Notes: a model not told the origin generated them from the letters alone. 64,000 nucleotides of DNA from Deferribacter desulfuricans SSM1 (GCF_000010985.1 NC_013939.1:1889501-1953500); one strand, 5' to 3'; positions 7,885-17,151 are shown, numbered from the stretch's first letter. Made by a program: numbers and translations.

Positions 7885-8480
7885 CAATAAGATACAAGAT
7901 CACTCAACAGCAGAGAACCTTTACGTTGACTCTCTATCTCAATTAGTTTTTTAAAAATAATAGCTGTATGAAGCGCATCATAAATAGCCCTATGCCTATA
8001 ACTACCATTTATTTTCAATTTTATATTAAAATGTTGAATTAACGAATCAAGACTATAACTTTTAAGTCCAGGTATTATTCTCCTTGATAACTTGAGAGTA
8101 TCAATAACCGCAATTAAGGGGCAATTCATCCCAGTTTTTTTATAAAAATAATCGATAAATTTAAAATCAAAAGGAGCATTGTGAGCTACAAAAACAGTAT
8201 TTTCGACATATTTAGAAAAGTGAGGTAATACTTCTTCGATAGTCGGTGCATCTTTTACCATTTCATCACTGATTTTATGAATTTTATATGCTTGAAAAGG
8301 GATAGGTTTCTTAGGATTTATCAAAGTAGAAAACCCCCTATCTAAACGAATGTTGAGCCCTTCATCCAACCTAACCGCTGCTATTTCTACTAATCTTGCA
8401 CCTTTGTAAGGACTCAGACCAGTTGTTTCAGTATCTACAACAGTAAATTTATAGGATTTTACTTCGTTATTCATTTTCAA
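7878..8480 (-). CDS. DnaQ-like 3'-5' exonuclease (DEDDh family)
   Basis: A 200-residue exonuclease of the DNA polymerase III epsilon type. Exo I is VVDTETTGLSP near residue 15, Exo II is VAHNAPFDFKFID near residue 100, and Exo III is HRAIYDALHT near residue 165, giving the DEDDh catalytic set. It could be the proofreading subunit or a stand-alone exonuclease of the PolC/DinG-associated type. No polymerase gene is nearby. It is the last gene of pdxA-ksgA-exonuclease and starts inside the end of ksgA (14-base overlap). A second in-frame ATG lies two codons downstream. Confidence 0.92.
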   Translation of the reverse strand: MKMNNEVKSYKFTVVDTETTGLSPYKGARLVEIAAVRLDEGLNIRLDRGFSTLINPKKPIPFQAYKIHKISDEMVKDAPTIEEVLPHFSKYVENTVFVAHNAPFDFKFIDYFYKKTGMNCPLIAVIDTLKLSRRIIPGLKSYSLDSLIQHFNIKLKINGSYRHRAIYDALHTAIIFKKLIEIESQRKGSLLLSDLVSYCY

Positions 8481-9276
8481 TCATTTCAAAAAGTTTTATA
8501 AAATCGTCTAATGACAATTGCTCTGCTCTAATCTTTTCTCCAAAATGCTTATCAATCTTTTCTAATTGCTCTTTGCTCAAATAAGATAAGTTATTTTTCA
8601 ATGTCTTCCTCTTACTTTTAAAACAACTCATCACAAAATCAAAAAATCTTTTTTCTTTGTTCAAGTCATTAAAATATCTCTCTCTTGGGATAAATTTTAA
8701 AACAGTAGATGTAACCTTGGTATTAGGCCAGAAATTTGCACCTGATATATTCCTAATCTTTTCAATATTAAAATAGTATTGGGCAAAGATAGAAAGTGAA
8801 GAGTAAGTTTTAGAACAGGGTTCACTGGTCAATCTATCAGCAACCTCTTTTTGAAACATAAAAGTCATTAACTCTATATCATCTATAAAATCTACACATT
8901 TTTCAAAAATTTTGACTGATACATTATATGGAAGATTTCCAGCAAACTTAAGCTTACCATCAGGCAAATCATCTCTAGTTATTTCAATAAAATCTTTATT
9001 AATGATTTTTAGATTTTTGAAATAATAAAGATATCTTGATAAAAAATCGCAAACATCACTATCTATATCAACTACAGTCAAATTTACCCCTTTCTGCAAT
9101 ATTTCATATGTTAAGACACCGCAACCTGGTCCTATTTCAACTACATTATCATGTTCTTTTAAATCTAAAAAACTAACAATTTCACTTATAAAATGTTTAT
9201 TAGTTAAAAAGTGCTGACCAAGTGATTTTTTCGTTTTATTAAATTCTGATTTATAAGCTTTGATTAAGTTTAACAT
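8467..9276 (-). CDS. rsmA: 16S rRNA dimethyladenosine transferase
   Basis: A 269-residue KsgA/RsmA enzyme that dimethylates two adjacent adenines in the 3'-end hairpin of 16S rRNA. It carries KKSLGQHFLTN near residue 15, the SAM-binding VVEIGPGCGVLTYEI, the acidic VVDIDSD, and the family hallmark FAGNLPYNVSVKI. The C-terminal helical domain includes CFKSKRKTLKNNL. The start overlaps the end of pdxA by 26 bases. Length is normal. Confidence 0.97.
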   Translation of the reverse strand: MLNLIKAYKSEFNKTKKSLGQHFLTNKHFISEIVSFLDLKEHDNVVEIGPGCGVLTYEILQKGVNLTVVDIDSDVCDFLSRYLYYFKNLKIINKDFIEITRDDLPDGKLKFAGNLPYNVSVKIFEKCVDFIDDIELMTFMFQKEVADRLTSEPCSKTYSSLSIFAQYYFNIEKIRNISGANFWPNTKVTSTVLKFIPRERYFNDLNKEKRFFDFVMSCFKSKRKTLKNNLSYLSKEQLEKIDKHFGEKIRAEQLSLDDFIKLFEMIENE

Positions 9277-10234
9277 TTTTTACCATATCCTTAGCAACTT
9301 CTATTGCCCTTTGTAAACTTCCATAATTTGCTAAATTTTTACCAGCAATATCATAAGCTGTGCCATGATCGACAGAAGTCCTAATTATTGGCAAATTAAG
9401 AGTAACGTTGACTGCTGCACCAAAACTTTCCATTTTAACAGGAATTAACCCTTGATCATGATATATACAAACAACAAAATCAAATTCACCCATCAATACC
9501 TTTGGGAATAGTGAATCAGCAGGAAATGGGCCATGTACATCTATATTTTCACTTTTTAATTCATTTATAACAGGGGTTATTATTTTAAGCTCTTCATCCC
9601 CAAGCACACCCCCATCTCCAGCATGAGGGTTTAATCCACAAACTGCAATTCTGGGTTTTTGAATTCCAAAAAAACGCCCTGCGCTATTTGCATTTAAAAT
9701 TGCTTTTTTAACAGCTTTTTTATCAATTCTATCTGCTATATCCTTTATTGCTAAATGAGTAGTTACAAGAACTACTTTTATTTTATCCCCCACAAGCATC
9801 ATACTAAAATCATATGTATTTGTTAAATAACCTAGATATTCAGTATGACCAGGAAAATCATATCCAGCTAAATTTATAGCCTGCTTATTTATAGGCGATG
9901 TTACTAGAGCATCTGCTTGCCCATTTAATACCATCTTAGTTGCTTTTTCTACAAATAACATAGAAGCTTTGCCACATTCCTTATTAACAACGCCATAACG
10001 GATACTTTCTAAGTTTACTTTCTCATCAGGCTCTACAATCACACAATTATATTTATCAAAATCATCTTTAAGTACATTTTGAAAAGTATTCTTAATGATA
10101 TTTTTATATCCAACCACAAACAGTTCATAATCGTCAGGCTTTTTATTGCAGTAATCACGTATCATTTTACAACAAATTTCTGGACCAACCCCTGCAGGAT
10201 CTCCAATCGTAACTGCAATCTTAATCTTTTCCAT
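9251..10234 (-). CDS. pdxA: 4-hydroxythreonine-4-phosphate dehydrogenase
   Basis: A PdxA enzyme of 327 residues from the chosen ATG, the normal length. It oxidises 4-phosphohydroxythreonine in the pyridoxal-5'-phosphate pathway. Visible signatures are IAVTIGDPAGVGPEI at the N-terminus, SPINKQAINLAGYDFPGHTEYL (metal-binding His), GLNPHAGDGG (second metal His) and CIYHDQGLIPVK (third). A longer frame opens at a TTG at 10255, but I prefer the ATG at 10234, which begins directly before the conserved IAVT strand. A GGGGGA lies 13 bases upstream. It leads an operon with rsmA and the exonuclease. A TATAAT at 10323-10318 may be its -10 box. Confidence 0.96.
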   Translation of the reverse strand: MEKIKIAVTIGDPAGVGPEICCKMIRDYCNKKPDDYELFVVGYKNIIKNTFQNVLKDDFDKYNCVIVEPDEKVNLESIRYGVVNKECGKASMLFVEKATKMVLNGQADALVTSPINKQAINLAGYDFPGHTEYLGYLTNTYDFSMMLVGDKIKVVLVTTHLAIKDIADRIDKKAVKKAILNANSAGRFFGIQKPRIAVCGLNPHAGDGGVLGDEELKIITPVINELKSENIDVHGPFPADSLFPKVLMGEFDFVVCIYHDQGLIPVKMESFGAAVNVTLNLPIIRTSVDHGTAYDIAGKNLANYGSLQRAIEVAKDMVKNVKLNQSL

Positions 10235-10402
10235 ACTTGTTATATATTCCCCCAATCATTTTAAATCAAGAAAATTTATTATTTTACAATAAACAAAGTA
10301 GCAGGTTATTGCACTACATTATAGGATATCTTATAATATAAATCATTTAATCTAAGATTTATTTAGATTGCTTAGGGTTTCTACACCTATAATTGGAAAT
10401 AT

Positions 10403-12904
10403 TTACTCATAACTTGCAAATTTTTTAGGGTCTAGCTGTTTGATGGTTTTGATAGGCAATAAACCCGCTAAAATTACAAACAGCACAAGGACTAAGAGTA
10501 AAAGTGATGTTTTGATAAAGTTAACATGATATTCAATTGACCAGCCAAAAGATTTTGTATTTACCACTTTGATGATTATTAGACTTAATACACTTCCAAG
10601 CAAGACTCCATAAAAAGCACCAAAGAAACCGATTACAGCTGCAGACAGTGTGTAGATTTTAGATAAAAGCCTGTTATTTGCACCTAAATATTTTAAAATG
10701 CTAATCTCTTTTCTTCTCTCAAGGGCTACTGCATAGAGCATATTCCCCATACCAAAAAGTGATACAATAAGAGCTATCCCCTGAATAGCATAAGTAATAG
10801 CAAAGCTCTTATCAAAGATTTTGATAACCTTTTTCCTGATAACATCGTTATTGAAAATATCTAAACTTCCATCTTGATTAATTAAGCTTTCTAATTTGCT
10901 GATAACACTATCTGCATCAACCCCTTTTTTGAGATAAATACTGACTTGAGTAAATTTTAATTCGTCCCAATACCTTTTTTGAAAAGAATTATCAAAGATT
11001 ATAAATCCATTTACATTAGAATAACTTGTAAAAATTTCTCTGATTTTAAATTTTTCCTTCCCCTTTGGCGTGTCAATTTCTATAAAATCCCCTACTTTTA
11101 AACCGTATCTAATTTTAAAATACTCTGAAACAGCTACACTTTTTGTTACTTCAAAATTATCGATACCGTTATGATACTTTTTAACAACCTTTTCCTCTCC
11201 AAAACCTAAAAGTATCTCTTTCCCTTTAAAAGTCCCCGGCATAGCACGAAAAGTGCTGACAGCTTCTACCCCATCAACAGTTTTGATTTTATATAAAGTA
11301 TTTTCATCAAGGGGCTCAAAACAAAAATTGGACGAACAACTTGCGGACTTGATAAAAATATCTGCTCTAAGGTTGTTATCTATCCATTTTGTGAGTGAAA
11401 TTTTAAAGGAATCTATTAAAGTAACCATGCTGATAACAAGTGCCGTTGAAATAGCTACACTTATTAATGCAATGGCAAATCGGTATGAGCTACTGAAAAT
11501 ATCTGCAAAAGATATAAAACCTGCTGTCTTAAATATCTTTTTTATAAATTTTTCTACAAAAATTATAAGCTTTTCAAGATATAAAAATGCTGCAGCACAA
11601 AAACCAATCAGTATAAAAAAAACTCCTACATAGGATAGATAAGGATACTCAGAAATATTGTAGTAATAATCAAAAAAGCTAAACAGTATTCCTAATCCAA
11701 TAAAAAAAAGTCCAACTAAAAACCAAATTTTATAATATTTTTTAAATTTTAGCTCAAAAGTCCCTCTTCTTACAGTTTCTACAGGGTTTACCCTGGCTGC
11801 TTCTATCGCAGGAAAAACAGAGGATAAGAGTGAGATGCAGATACCCAAAAAAACAGCATAAAATGAATATGAGTTAAACGAAAAAATGTTTTTTATATAA
11901 ACAGGTTTAAAGATTGTACTTATTGTTTCTTCAACTACAGCAGAAGAATATATGCTTAAAATTTGTCCCAATAATAGCCCTAAAATTGAGCCCAAAATAC
12001 CAAGGAAAAGTGATTGAAAAATAAACAAAAATAAAATCTGCAATTTTGAACTTCCCAATGCCCTTAATGTGCCAATTTGTTCCCTTTTTTTGACAACGGT
12101 AATAAAAATAGTATTAAAGAGCATAAAGAATCCTACTAAAAAAGCTATAAAACTTATAAAATAAAGGTTCATTTTAAACGATTTTAAGATTTCCCCTTGA
12201 TTTTTTATAAGCACAGATTTCTTTTGCAAAAGAAGATTTGCAGGCAACAAAGATTTTAGCTCATCAACCTGCTCTTGTTCTAAATTTACATCAATCCTTG
12301 ATACTTTTCCAAAAAATTTAAATTCTTCCTGAAAATTACCAATATCCTGATAAATACCTGAAGGCACTTGCTCTGAATCTATAATTCCAGCTATAAAAAA
12401 CTTTTTTCTTCCATCTACATTTAGGAAAAGCTCTTCATTTACTTTTACTTTTAATCTTTTTGCAATGTCATCTGTAATAAATATTGCATTTTGCTTTTGA
12501 AAAAAACTCTGCAAATCTAAATTTGAGTCTGTTATGTCAATATTACTGTTTTTTATTGCTTTAAGTAAATCTATTGCAAATATAGGGATAACTAATTTTT
12601 CATCTTCTGATTGAGCATTATTTTTTATGACAGGGTAATTTCTTATCTGTCTATCGTTTAAAATTTTAATTATACTTTCGTCAAAAGGTTTGCCAAATTT
12701 GTCATTTATCTCATAATTTGCTATAGGATTTAATTTTTCTATATCACTTGACATACTTTTTATTGCACTTTGGGTGGAATTTAAGATAGATAAAAACAAG
12801 CCTACACCAAGAGCTACACCAAAAATGGATATAAGGCTAAAGAGCTTTTCCTCTTTTAAATTTCTCAAAGCAAAAATAAATATGAGTCTTAAACTGTTAA
12901 TCAC
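10403..12904 (-). CDS. ABC transporter permease with two FtsX domains (LolC/MacB/AttFG type)
   Basis: An 833-residue inner-membrane protein. One hydrophobic helix lies near residue 30 and is followed by a large periplasmic domain to about 240. The first FtsX-type block follows (FFMLFNTIFITVVKKREQIGTLRALGSS), then more helices to about 390. A second half repeats the plan: helix near 470, periplasmic region, then FGMGNMLYAVALERRKEISILKYLGA near 720 and terminal helices. The [R/K]-[E/K]-x-I-x-x-L-[R/K]-x-L-G coupling motif occurs twice, so both permease halves are fused. The start is GTG, overlapping the ATPase gene by 8 bases. With the ATPase and AttH it forms an AttEFGH-like system, whose cargo is presumably an envelope lipid or peptide. 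Confidence 0.88.
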   Translation of the reverse strand: MINSLRLIFIFALRNLKEEKLFSLISIFGVALGVGLFLSILNSTQSAIKSMSSDIEKLNPIANYEINDKFGKPFDESIIKILNDRQIRNYPVIKNNAQSEDEKLVIPIFAIDLLKAIKNSNIDITDSNLDLQSFFQKQNAIFITDDIAKRLKVKVNEELFLNVDGRKKFFIAGIIDSEQVPSGIYQDIGNFQEEFKFFGKVSRIDVNLEQEQVDELKSLLPANLLLQKKSVLIKNQGEILKSFKMNLYFISFIAFLVGFFMLFNTIFITVVKKREQIGTLRALGSSKLQILFLFIFQSLFLGILGSILGLLLGQILSIYSSAVVEETISTIFKPVYIKNIFSFNSYSFYAVFLGICISLLSSVFPAIEAARVNPVETVRRGTFELKFKKYYKIWFLVGLFFIGLGILFSFFDYYYNISEYPYLSYVGVFFILIGFCAAAFLYLEKLIIFVEKFIKKIFKTAGFISFADIFSSSYRFAIALISVAISTALVISMVTLIDSFKISLTKWIDNNLRADIFIKSASCSSNFCFEPLDENTLYKIKTVDGVEAVSTFRAMPGTFKGKEILLGFGEEKVVKKYHNGIDNFEVTKSVAVSEYFKIRYGLKVGDFIEIDTPKGKEKFKIREIFTSYSNVNGFIIFDNSFQKRYWDELKFTQVSIYLKKGVDADSVISKLESLINQDGSLDIFNNDVIRKKVIKIFDKSFAITYAIQGIALIVSLFGMGNMLYAVALERRKEISILKYLGANNRLLSKIYTLSAAVIGFFGAFYGVLLGSVLSLIIIKVVNTKSFGWSIEYHVNFIKTSLLLLVLVLFVILAGLLPIKTIKQLDPKKFASYE

Positions 12905-13553
12905 TTATCCAATCTCTAATACGGCCATCTTTAATACGGATTATTCTATCGGTAAATTTTGCAATCTCTTCATTGTGAGTAACCATAACAATCGTAGTAT
13001 TATATTTTGCATTTAAACTCTTTAAAATATTTAAGATTTTTTCACCAGTGAGTGTATCAAGACTTCCTGTTGGCTCATCAGCCAAAATAATCTTAGGCTT
13101 TTTTATTATTGTGCGTGCTATTGCAACCCTTTGCTGCTCACCACCTGATAGTTGATGTGCAAAATTGTTTATTTTATGTTTAATATCAAGGATATTTAAT
13201 ACTTCTTCTATCTCATCTTCATTATTAATGCCATTTATCAAAAGTGGGATTAATACATTTTCATAAACTGTAAGATTGTTGAACAGATTAAAAAACTGAA
13301 AAATAAAACCTATATACTTTTTTCTAAATTCAGTTAATTCTTCTTCATTGAAATTTGTAATATTTACACCATTAATTATAACTTCTCCAGTATTAGGTTT
13401 ATCCATTGCACCAATTATATTCAAAAGTGTGGATTTACCTGAGCCTGATGGGCCCATGATTGATACAAATTCTCCATCTTTGATATGTAAATTTATATCT
13501 TTTAAAACTTTTGTTTCACCATAACTTTTACATAGATTTTTAAGAGCTATCAT
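12897..13553 (-). CDS. ABC transporter ATP-binding protein, LolD/MacB/AttE type
   Basis: A 218-residue ATPase from the chosen ATG. Walker A is [12 protein letters not shown], the Q-loop lies in [10 protein letters not shown], the signature is [13 protein letters not shown], Walker B is [11 protein letters not shown] and the H-loop is VMVTHNEE. This pattern, with [12 protein letters not shown] after Walker A, is typical of the MacB/LolD/FtsE clade that powers FtsX-type permeases without substrate-channel transport. A TTG four codons upstream (13565) would bury the TTGGAG ribosome site, so the ATG at 13553 is preferred. It is sandwiched between the AttH-like gene and its permease. Confidence 0.93.
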   Translation of the reverse strand: MIALKNLCKSYGETKVLKDINLHIKDGEFVSIMGPSGSGKSTLLNIIGAMDKPNTGEVIINGVNITNFNEEELTEFRKKYIGFIFQFFNLFNNLTVYENVLIPLLINGINNEDEIEEVLNILDIKHKINNFAHQLSGGEQQRVAIARTIIKKPKIILADEPTGSLDTLTGEKILNILKSLNAKYNTTIVMVTHNEEIAKFTDRIIRIKDGRIRDWISD

Positions 13554-13581
13554 CAATTTCTCCAATATTTTTTACAATATT

Positions 13582-14616
13582 TCAATATCCTGTAAGCTCC
13601 ATATAAGCCTTTCCATGAAAATCCCCATAAACCTTACAAGCACCTTCAAAATAATAATTAAAAGTGGATTTTGAAGCTACAAACTCTTGATTCTTAACAA
13701 GGGATTCCACAAATATCTTCTTATCGTTTATCTTGATTTCCCACTTTATAGGGTATTTTGCAGAAGTTATTTTTGATTTGTAAAATTCTAAAGGTTTTAG
13801 TTTTACTTTATCAAAATCAAGATTAATTTTATTGCCGCTTTTATCAATAATTGCCGCGTATGAGCTTTTGTCAATTTTACCATCTTTATCTTTAATTTGA
13901 TAAATGATAATCTCTCTGCCATCATCAAGCATAATTGAAAACCAGTCCCAACCTTTTAATTTATCGGTGCTGTAATCTGAATTAATTTCTCTGTCAAACC
14001 AGCTTTCCCCCGAAACGGAATATTTTTTCTCATCAATCTGTAAATATCCGGTAGTTTTCATCCTTGTAATTGAAAAATATAATGAAGCGCACTCCTCACA
14101 TCCGTAAATCTTATTTGAATAACCGTTTTCTCCGTTTAAAATAGGATTTTTGGTAGGTATCAATTTTATATCAATACTAAAATTTTTAGCTTTTGCTTTT
14201 ATGTCAATTTGCTCAATACTACCGGTAACTAAATCATCAAAAACCTTTACATACAACTTATTATCACTTGCTGCAGCTTCATTATAGGCTCCTCTTGATG
14301 TATCATCTTCAAAGTAATATTTTTGATTGTTTATGTCTGTAATTGCAAAATGAGAAATATAAATCCTGTTTAGCCCAAATTTGCTTTTATACTTTTTCTT
14401 ATTCACATTTACCACAAATATTGTAAGCTCATAGCCAAATCTTTTCCCATCATTTGAGTTTAAATGCCCTGTAAAATACCACCATTGACTTACAAAATTA
14501 TCTTTATAATAAAGGTCATTAGGCAGATTTACACGGTCAGTTGCCTTTAATTTTACAAAGTCTGATGCAAAAGCAAAATTTGTAAACAAAAGTAATATTA
14601 AAATAAATAATCTCAA
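13582..14616 (-). CDS. Secreted AttH/carotenoid-1,2-hydratase-like lipocalin
   Basis: A 344-residue exported protein. The signal peptide is the first 17 residues (RLFILILLLFTNFAFA) with cleavage likely before SDFVK. The mature part has the AttH/CrtC-like double lipocalin pattern: FVSQWWYFTGHLNS near residue 40, RFGYELTIFVVNV, YISHFAITDI, then VSGESWFDREI and LKGWDWFSIMLDDGREI. Family members accompany a MacB/LolCD-like ABC transporter (AttEFGH in Vibrio) and may bind a lipid at the outer membrane. The start is TTG, seven bases after GAGGG. A ten-codon frame (14648-14616) ends on this start. Confidence 0.85.
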   Translation of the reverse strand: MRLFILILLLFTNFAFASDFVKLKATDRVNLPNDLYYKDNFVSQWWYFTGHLNSNDGKRFGYELTIFVVNVNKKKYKSKFGLNRIYISHFAITDINNQKYYFEDDTSRGAYNEAAASDNKLYVKVFDDLVTGSIEQIDIKAKAKNFSIDIKLIPTKNPILNGENGYSNKIYGCEECASLYFSITRMKTTGYLQIDEKKYSVSGESWFDREINSDYSTDKLKGWDWFSIMLDDGREIIIYQIKDKDGKIDKSSYAAIIDKSGNKINLDFDKVKLKPLEFYKSKITSAKYPIKWEIKINDKKIFVESLVKNQEFVASKSTFNYYFEGACKVYGDFHGKAYMELTGY

Positions 14617-14876
14617 GCACCAACCCTCATAAGATATCTATTCATATCAAATTTCCTCGTAAGGCTATTTTCAGACATATACCTTACTTTGCCAAAAATT
14701 TCTCTCTCTTTAAAAGCCCTATAATGAATTTCAAATCATTATTCTATGAATTATAATATATTTTTTCATATTTAAGTTTTAACATACATAACTTAAAAAA
14801 TAAACTTGTAATGATTTTAATTTAGGTTTTTATAGACTTTAATTTTTTATATATATTTCACTTAAAAGAGATGAAA

Positions 14877-15824
14877 ATGGATCCTGTTACTCATATTGGG
14901 AGCGGACTTTTAAGCGGTTCATATTTAAAAGATAAAAAAAGTGACAAAAGTATATACATAATTTCAGTGATAGGCGCACTTTTGCCGGATATTGATAATA
15001 TCATTGGACTTGCAGGTAATCCTCAGCTTTATCTGATTCACCATCGCGGGATAACTCACTCTTTTTTAGGTGCTATTCTACTTTCATTCGTTTCAGCACT
15101 CTTATTAAAATATATTTTTTTTCGTAAAACAGATTTAAAAAAGATATTTTTAATTTTTACATTTTTTAGCTTTGTTCACATATTTTTGGATTTAATTACA
15201 AGTTACGGTACGCAAATTGCTCTCCACTTTACAAATGAAAGATACACTCTTGAGTGCACATTTATAATAGATCCTATTTTCACAGTCACTATATTGATAT
15301 TCTTTTTCATTTCAAAAAAACTTACTTCTAAAAAAATTAGATTAATATTGTTTAGCTTTATCTTTGTTTATCCTCTGTCAAATTTAGCACTTAAGGCTAT
15401 TTACACAAATATGTTAGAATCAAGATACCCTGATAAAAAGGTTTATTTAAGCCCCTCACCTTTTACACCGATTTTTTGGAAAGTAATAATGGAAGATAAT
15501 TCTTCATATTATGTTGCCACAAAAACATTATTCGCTGATACAAATTTAAATGATTTTGAAAAATACACTTCATTAAAAACCAACAATTTATCTAATATAT
15601 TTACTGTAGATGGTTTTTTAAAAACTTACTACTGGTTTACAAAATATCCTATCATTCAAAAAATAGGTAAAAACACTTATAAAATCTCAGATTTAAGATT
15701 TATGTTTACCTTGAAGAGCTTAAATATCAAAAGGGAAACTCCTTTCAGCATTATATTGACTACCAATGAGGACAAATCAAAAATAGTAAATTATAAATAT
15801 AACTTTGAGGGTGTTACACAATAA
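14877..15824 (+). CDS. Membrane-bound metal-dependent hydrolase (YdjM/LexA-binding DUF457 type)
   Basis: About 315 residues. Conserved His/Asp residues lie in DPVTHIGSG, ALLPDIDNI and HHRGITHSFLG, the metal-site pattern of the YdjM/DUF457 family, followed by SFVHIFLDLITSYGT. About four to five hydrophobic segments span residues 60 to 190, and the C-terminal 130 residues look extracytoplasmic. The activity is unproven and is often described as phospholipase-C-like. The ATG at 14877 is preferred over 14871 because AAGAG is six bases upstream of it. The last codons (Gly-Val-Thr-Gln-stop) lie inside the terminal repeat of MITE copy B, so the natural C-terminus has probably been replaced. The 254-base gap before it shows only AT-rich DNA and a 6-base inverted repeat at 14659-14687. 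Confidence 0.85.
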   Translation: MDPVTHIGSGLLSGSYLKDKKSDKSIYIISVIGALLPDIDNIIGLAGNPQLYLIHHRGITHSFLGAILLSFVSALLLKYIFFRKTDLKKIFLIFTFFSFVHIFLDLITSYGTQIALHFTNERYTLECTFIIDPIFTVTILIFFFISKKLTSKKIRLILFSFIFVYPLSNLALKAIYTNMLESRYPDKKVYLSPSPFTPIFWKVIMEDNSSYYVATKTLFADTNLNDFEKYTSLKTNNLSNIFTVDGFLKTYYWFTKYPIIQKIGKNTYKISDLRFMFTLKSLNIKRETPFSIILTTNEDKSKIVNYKYNFEGVTQ

Positions 15825-16085
15825 CAATTGCTTAGCACCTCAGATTGCTTTGATAACGCTCGCAATAGCAGCGAAACAGTCATCGTGAGAATGCGTAAGC
15901 TGACGAAGCGATCTCACCTACGACGTTTAATCATGAGATTGCTTCACTTCGTTCGCAATGACAGAATTTATGGGTCATTGAGAGGACAAATGCGACAAAG
16001 CAATCTCATAATAATGATAATTATCAACAAGTTAGTCTATTGTGGAACATCCTCAGCAAAACTTAATTTATTGTGCAATAGCCTC
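15811..16085. repeat. Dispersed MITE-like repeat, copy B (long form)
   Basis: The left end GGTGTTACACAATAACAATT (15811-15830) and right end ATTGTGCAATAGCCTCAA (16070-16087) are imperfect inverted repeats. A second right-end-like ATTGTGGAAC lies at 16039-16048. The interior shares GCGTAAGCTGACGAAGCGATCTCA and GAGATTGCTTCACTTCGTTCGCAATGA with copy A, and CACCTCAGATTGCTT...CGCTCGCAAT with C and D. The left end supplies the stop codon of the upstream hydrolase gene. It has no believable reading frame. It occupies most of a 486-base gap before ssrA. Confidence 0.8.
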
Positions 16086-16103
16086 AATCTTACACAAATT
16101 TAG

Positions 16104-16310
16104 TTGCACTATGAAGCTTTAGAGAAGGTATTATCTTTAGTAATATTAGAGATGAATGGCAGTTACAAATCCCGAAAGATGAAACATTGGGATTATTTTT
16201 TAGCAGTATTGAAAAATAAACGGGCTGAAAAATACTTAAATGAATATAACTCATGTTCACAATTAGGAAACAATCTTTTTAGAATATTGTCAGAATCCAG
16301 ACATCAATTA
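16104..16310 (+). pseudogene. Possible gene remnant between repeat B and the ssrA 3' end
   Basis: An open stretch without stops reads as helical, protein-like sequence (EALEKVLSLVILEMNG, then HWDYFLAVLKNKRAEKYLNEY). It begins with no recognisable ribosome site (TTG at 16104) and would run into the antisense of the tmRNA gene. It may be the fossil of a gene disrupted by the repeat or by integration at the ssrA 3' end, a common integration site. I do not recognise the family. Chance is also possible. Confidence 0.25.
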
Positions 16311-16654
16311 TGGAGGCGGCGGGAATCGAACCCGCGTCCGAGGAAACTTCGGCTTAAGGCGCTACATGCTTAGCCTATGTTTTTTTAGTCCTGCTGGCGA
16401 CCCCATAGGCAGGGTATCCAGCAGCAAGCCTCTAAAATCTCGCCTACTGCTTAGAGGCGTCACAGTAGGCAAAGCCTGCTAAATTGGCGCCCAGCCTGAA
16501 GCCGCAGGCAAGCCTCAGGTGGACGTCGCTGTCTAATTAAGCAGCGAGTGCAAGTTCGTCGTTTGCAACTATTTTTGTCTGGTTGTTTTACGAGGCACCA
16601 GACCTCGGCATGCTCCTTAAGCCTACGATTTCCCCGTCGAAACCTTTCGCCCCC
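16311..16654 (-). ncRNA. ssrA: Transfer-messenger RNA (tmRNA)
   Basis: A 344-base tmRNA in the one-piece form. The 5' end GGGGGCG pairs with CGCCTCC at the 3' end, followed by discriminator A. The CCA is not encoded. A T-arm GCGGG-TTCGATT-CCCGC is present. The resume region TAGTTGCAAACGACGAA encodes the tag ANDELALAA followed by TAA. The downstream half contains GC-rich pseudoknot segments. It rescues stalled ribosomes together with SmpB, whose gene ends 41 bases upstream on the same strand. A -10-like TATAAG lies just before the 5' end. Confidence 0.97.
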
Positions 16655-16695
16655 TTATACTTATAATGTTATTAACATAATTGATTTTATCAAGT

Positions 16696-17151
16696 CTATT
16701 TTATCTTGTACTTATTTTTTAATGTTCTTGATATTTCTCTATCTAAATCTTTCTTCTTAATCGCTTCTCTTTTATCATGCAATTTTTTCCCTTTTGCTAA
16801 AGCAACTTCAACCTTAACAAGGTTATTTTTTAAATATACCCTCAAGGGTACTAATGTTAACCCTTTTTCTTGAACTTTTCCAGCCAATCTCTCAATTTCT
16901 CTTTTGTGTAATAATAATTTCCTTGTACGAGTTGGATCATGGTTCATAATATTACCTTGTTCATAAGGGGATATATGACAATTTAACAAAAATGCTTCAC
17001 CATTACTAATTCTAATAAAAGAATCTCTTAAATTTATTCTACCATTCTTAGCAGATTTAACCTCTGTCCCTTTGAGTACAATACCAGCCTCATATTTCTC
17101 TAATATTTCATAATCATGATAAGCTTTTTTATTTGTAGCTAACACTTTCAT
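16696..17151 (-). CDS. smpB: SsrA-binding protein SmpB
   Basis: A 151-residue protein that binds tmRNA and delivers it to stalled ribosomes. Family signatures are [20 protein letters not shown] at the start, [32 protein letters not shown] and the C-terminal basic tail [20 protein letters not shown], which mimics an mRNA. The frame is open 16 codons further, but the conserved SmpB N-terminus starts at the ATG at 17151. An AAAGGG lies upstream of it. It is followed immediately by ssrA, its RNA partner, and preceded by the tRNA operon terminator. Confidence 0.97.
   Translation of the reverse strand: MKVLATNKKAYHDYEILEKYEAGIVLKGTEVKSAKNGRINLRDSFIRISNGEAFLLNCHISPYEQGNIMNHDPTRTRKLLLHKREIERLAGKVQEKGLTLVPLRVYLKNNLVKVEVALAKGKKLHDKREAIKKKDLDREISRTLKNKYKIK

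Noticed and set aside
15828-16103. Plus-strand frame of 91 codons over repeat copy B
   Set aside because: It consists almost entirely of the dispersed repeat; its sequence (for example CDNARNSSETVI) is not protein-like and there is no ribosome site.
16548-16760. Plus-strand frame overlapping ssrA
   Set aside because: It is antisense to the tmRNA gene; open by chance.
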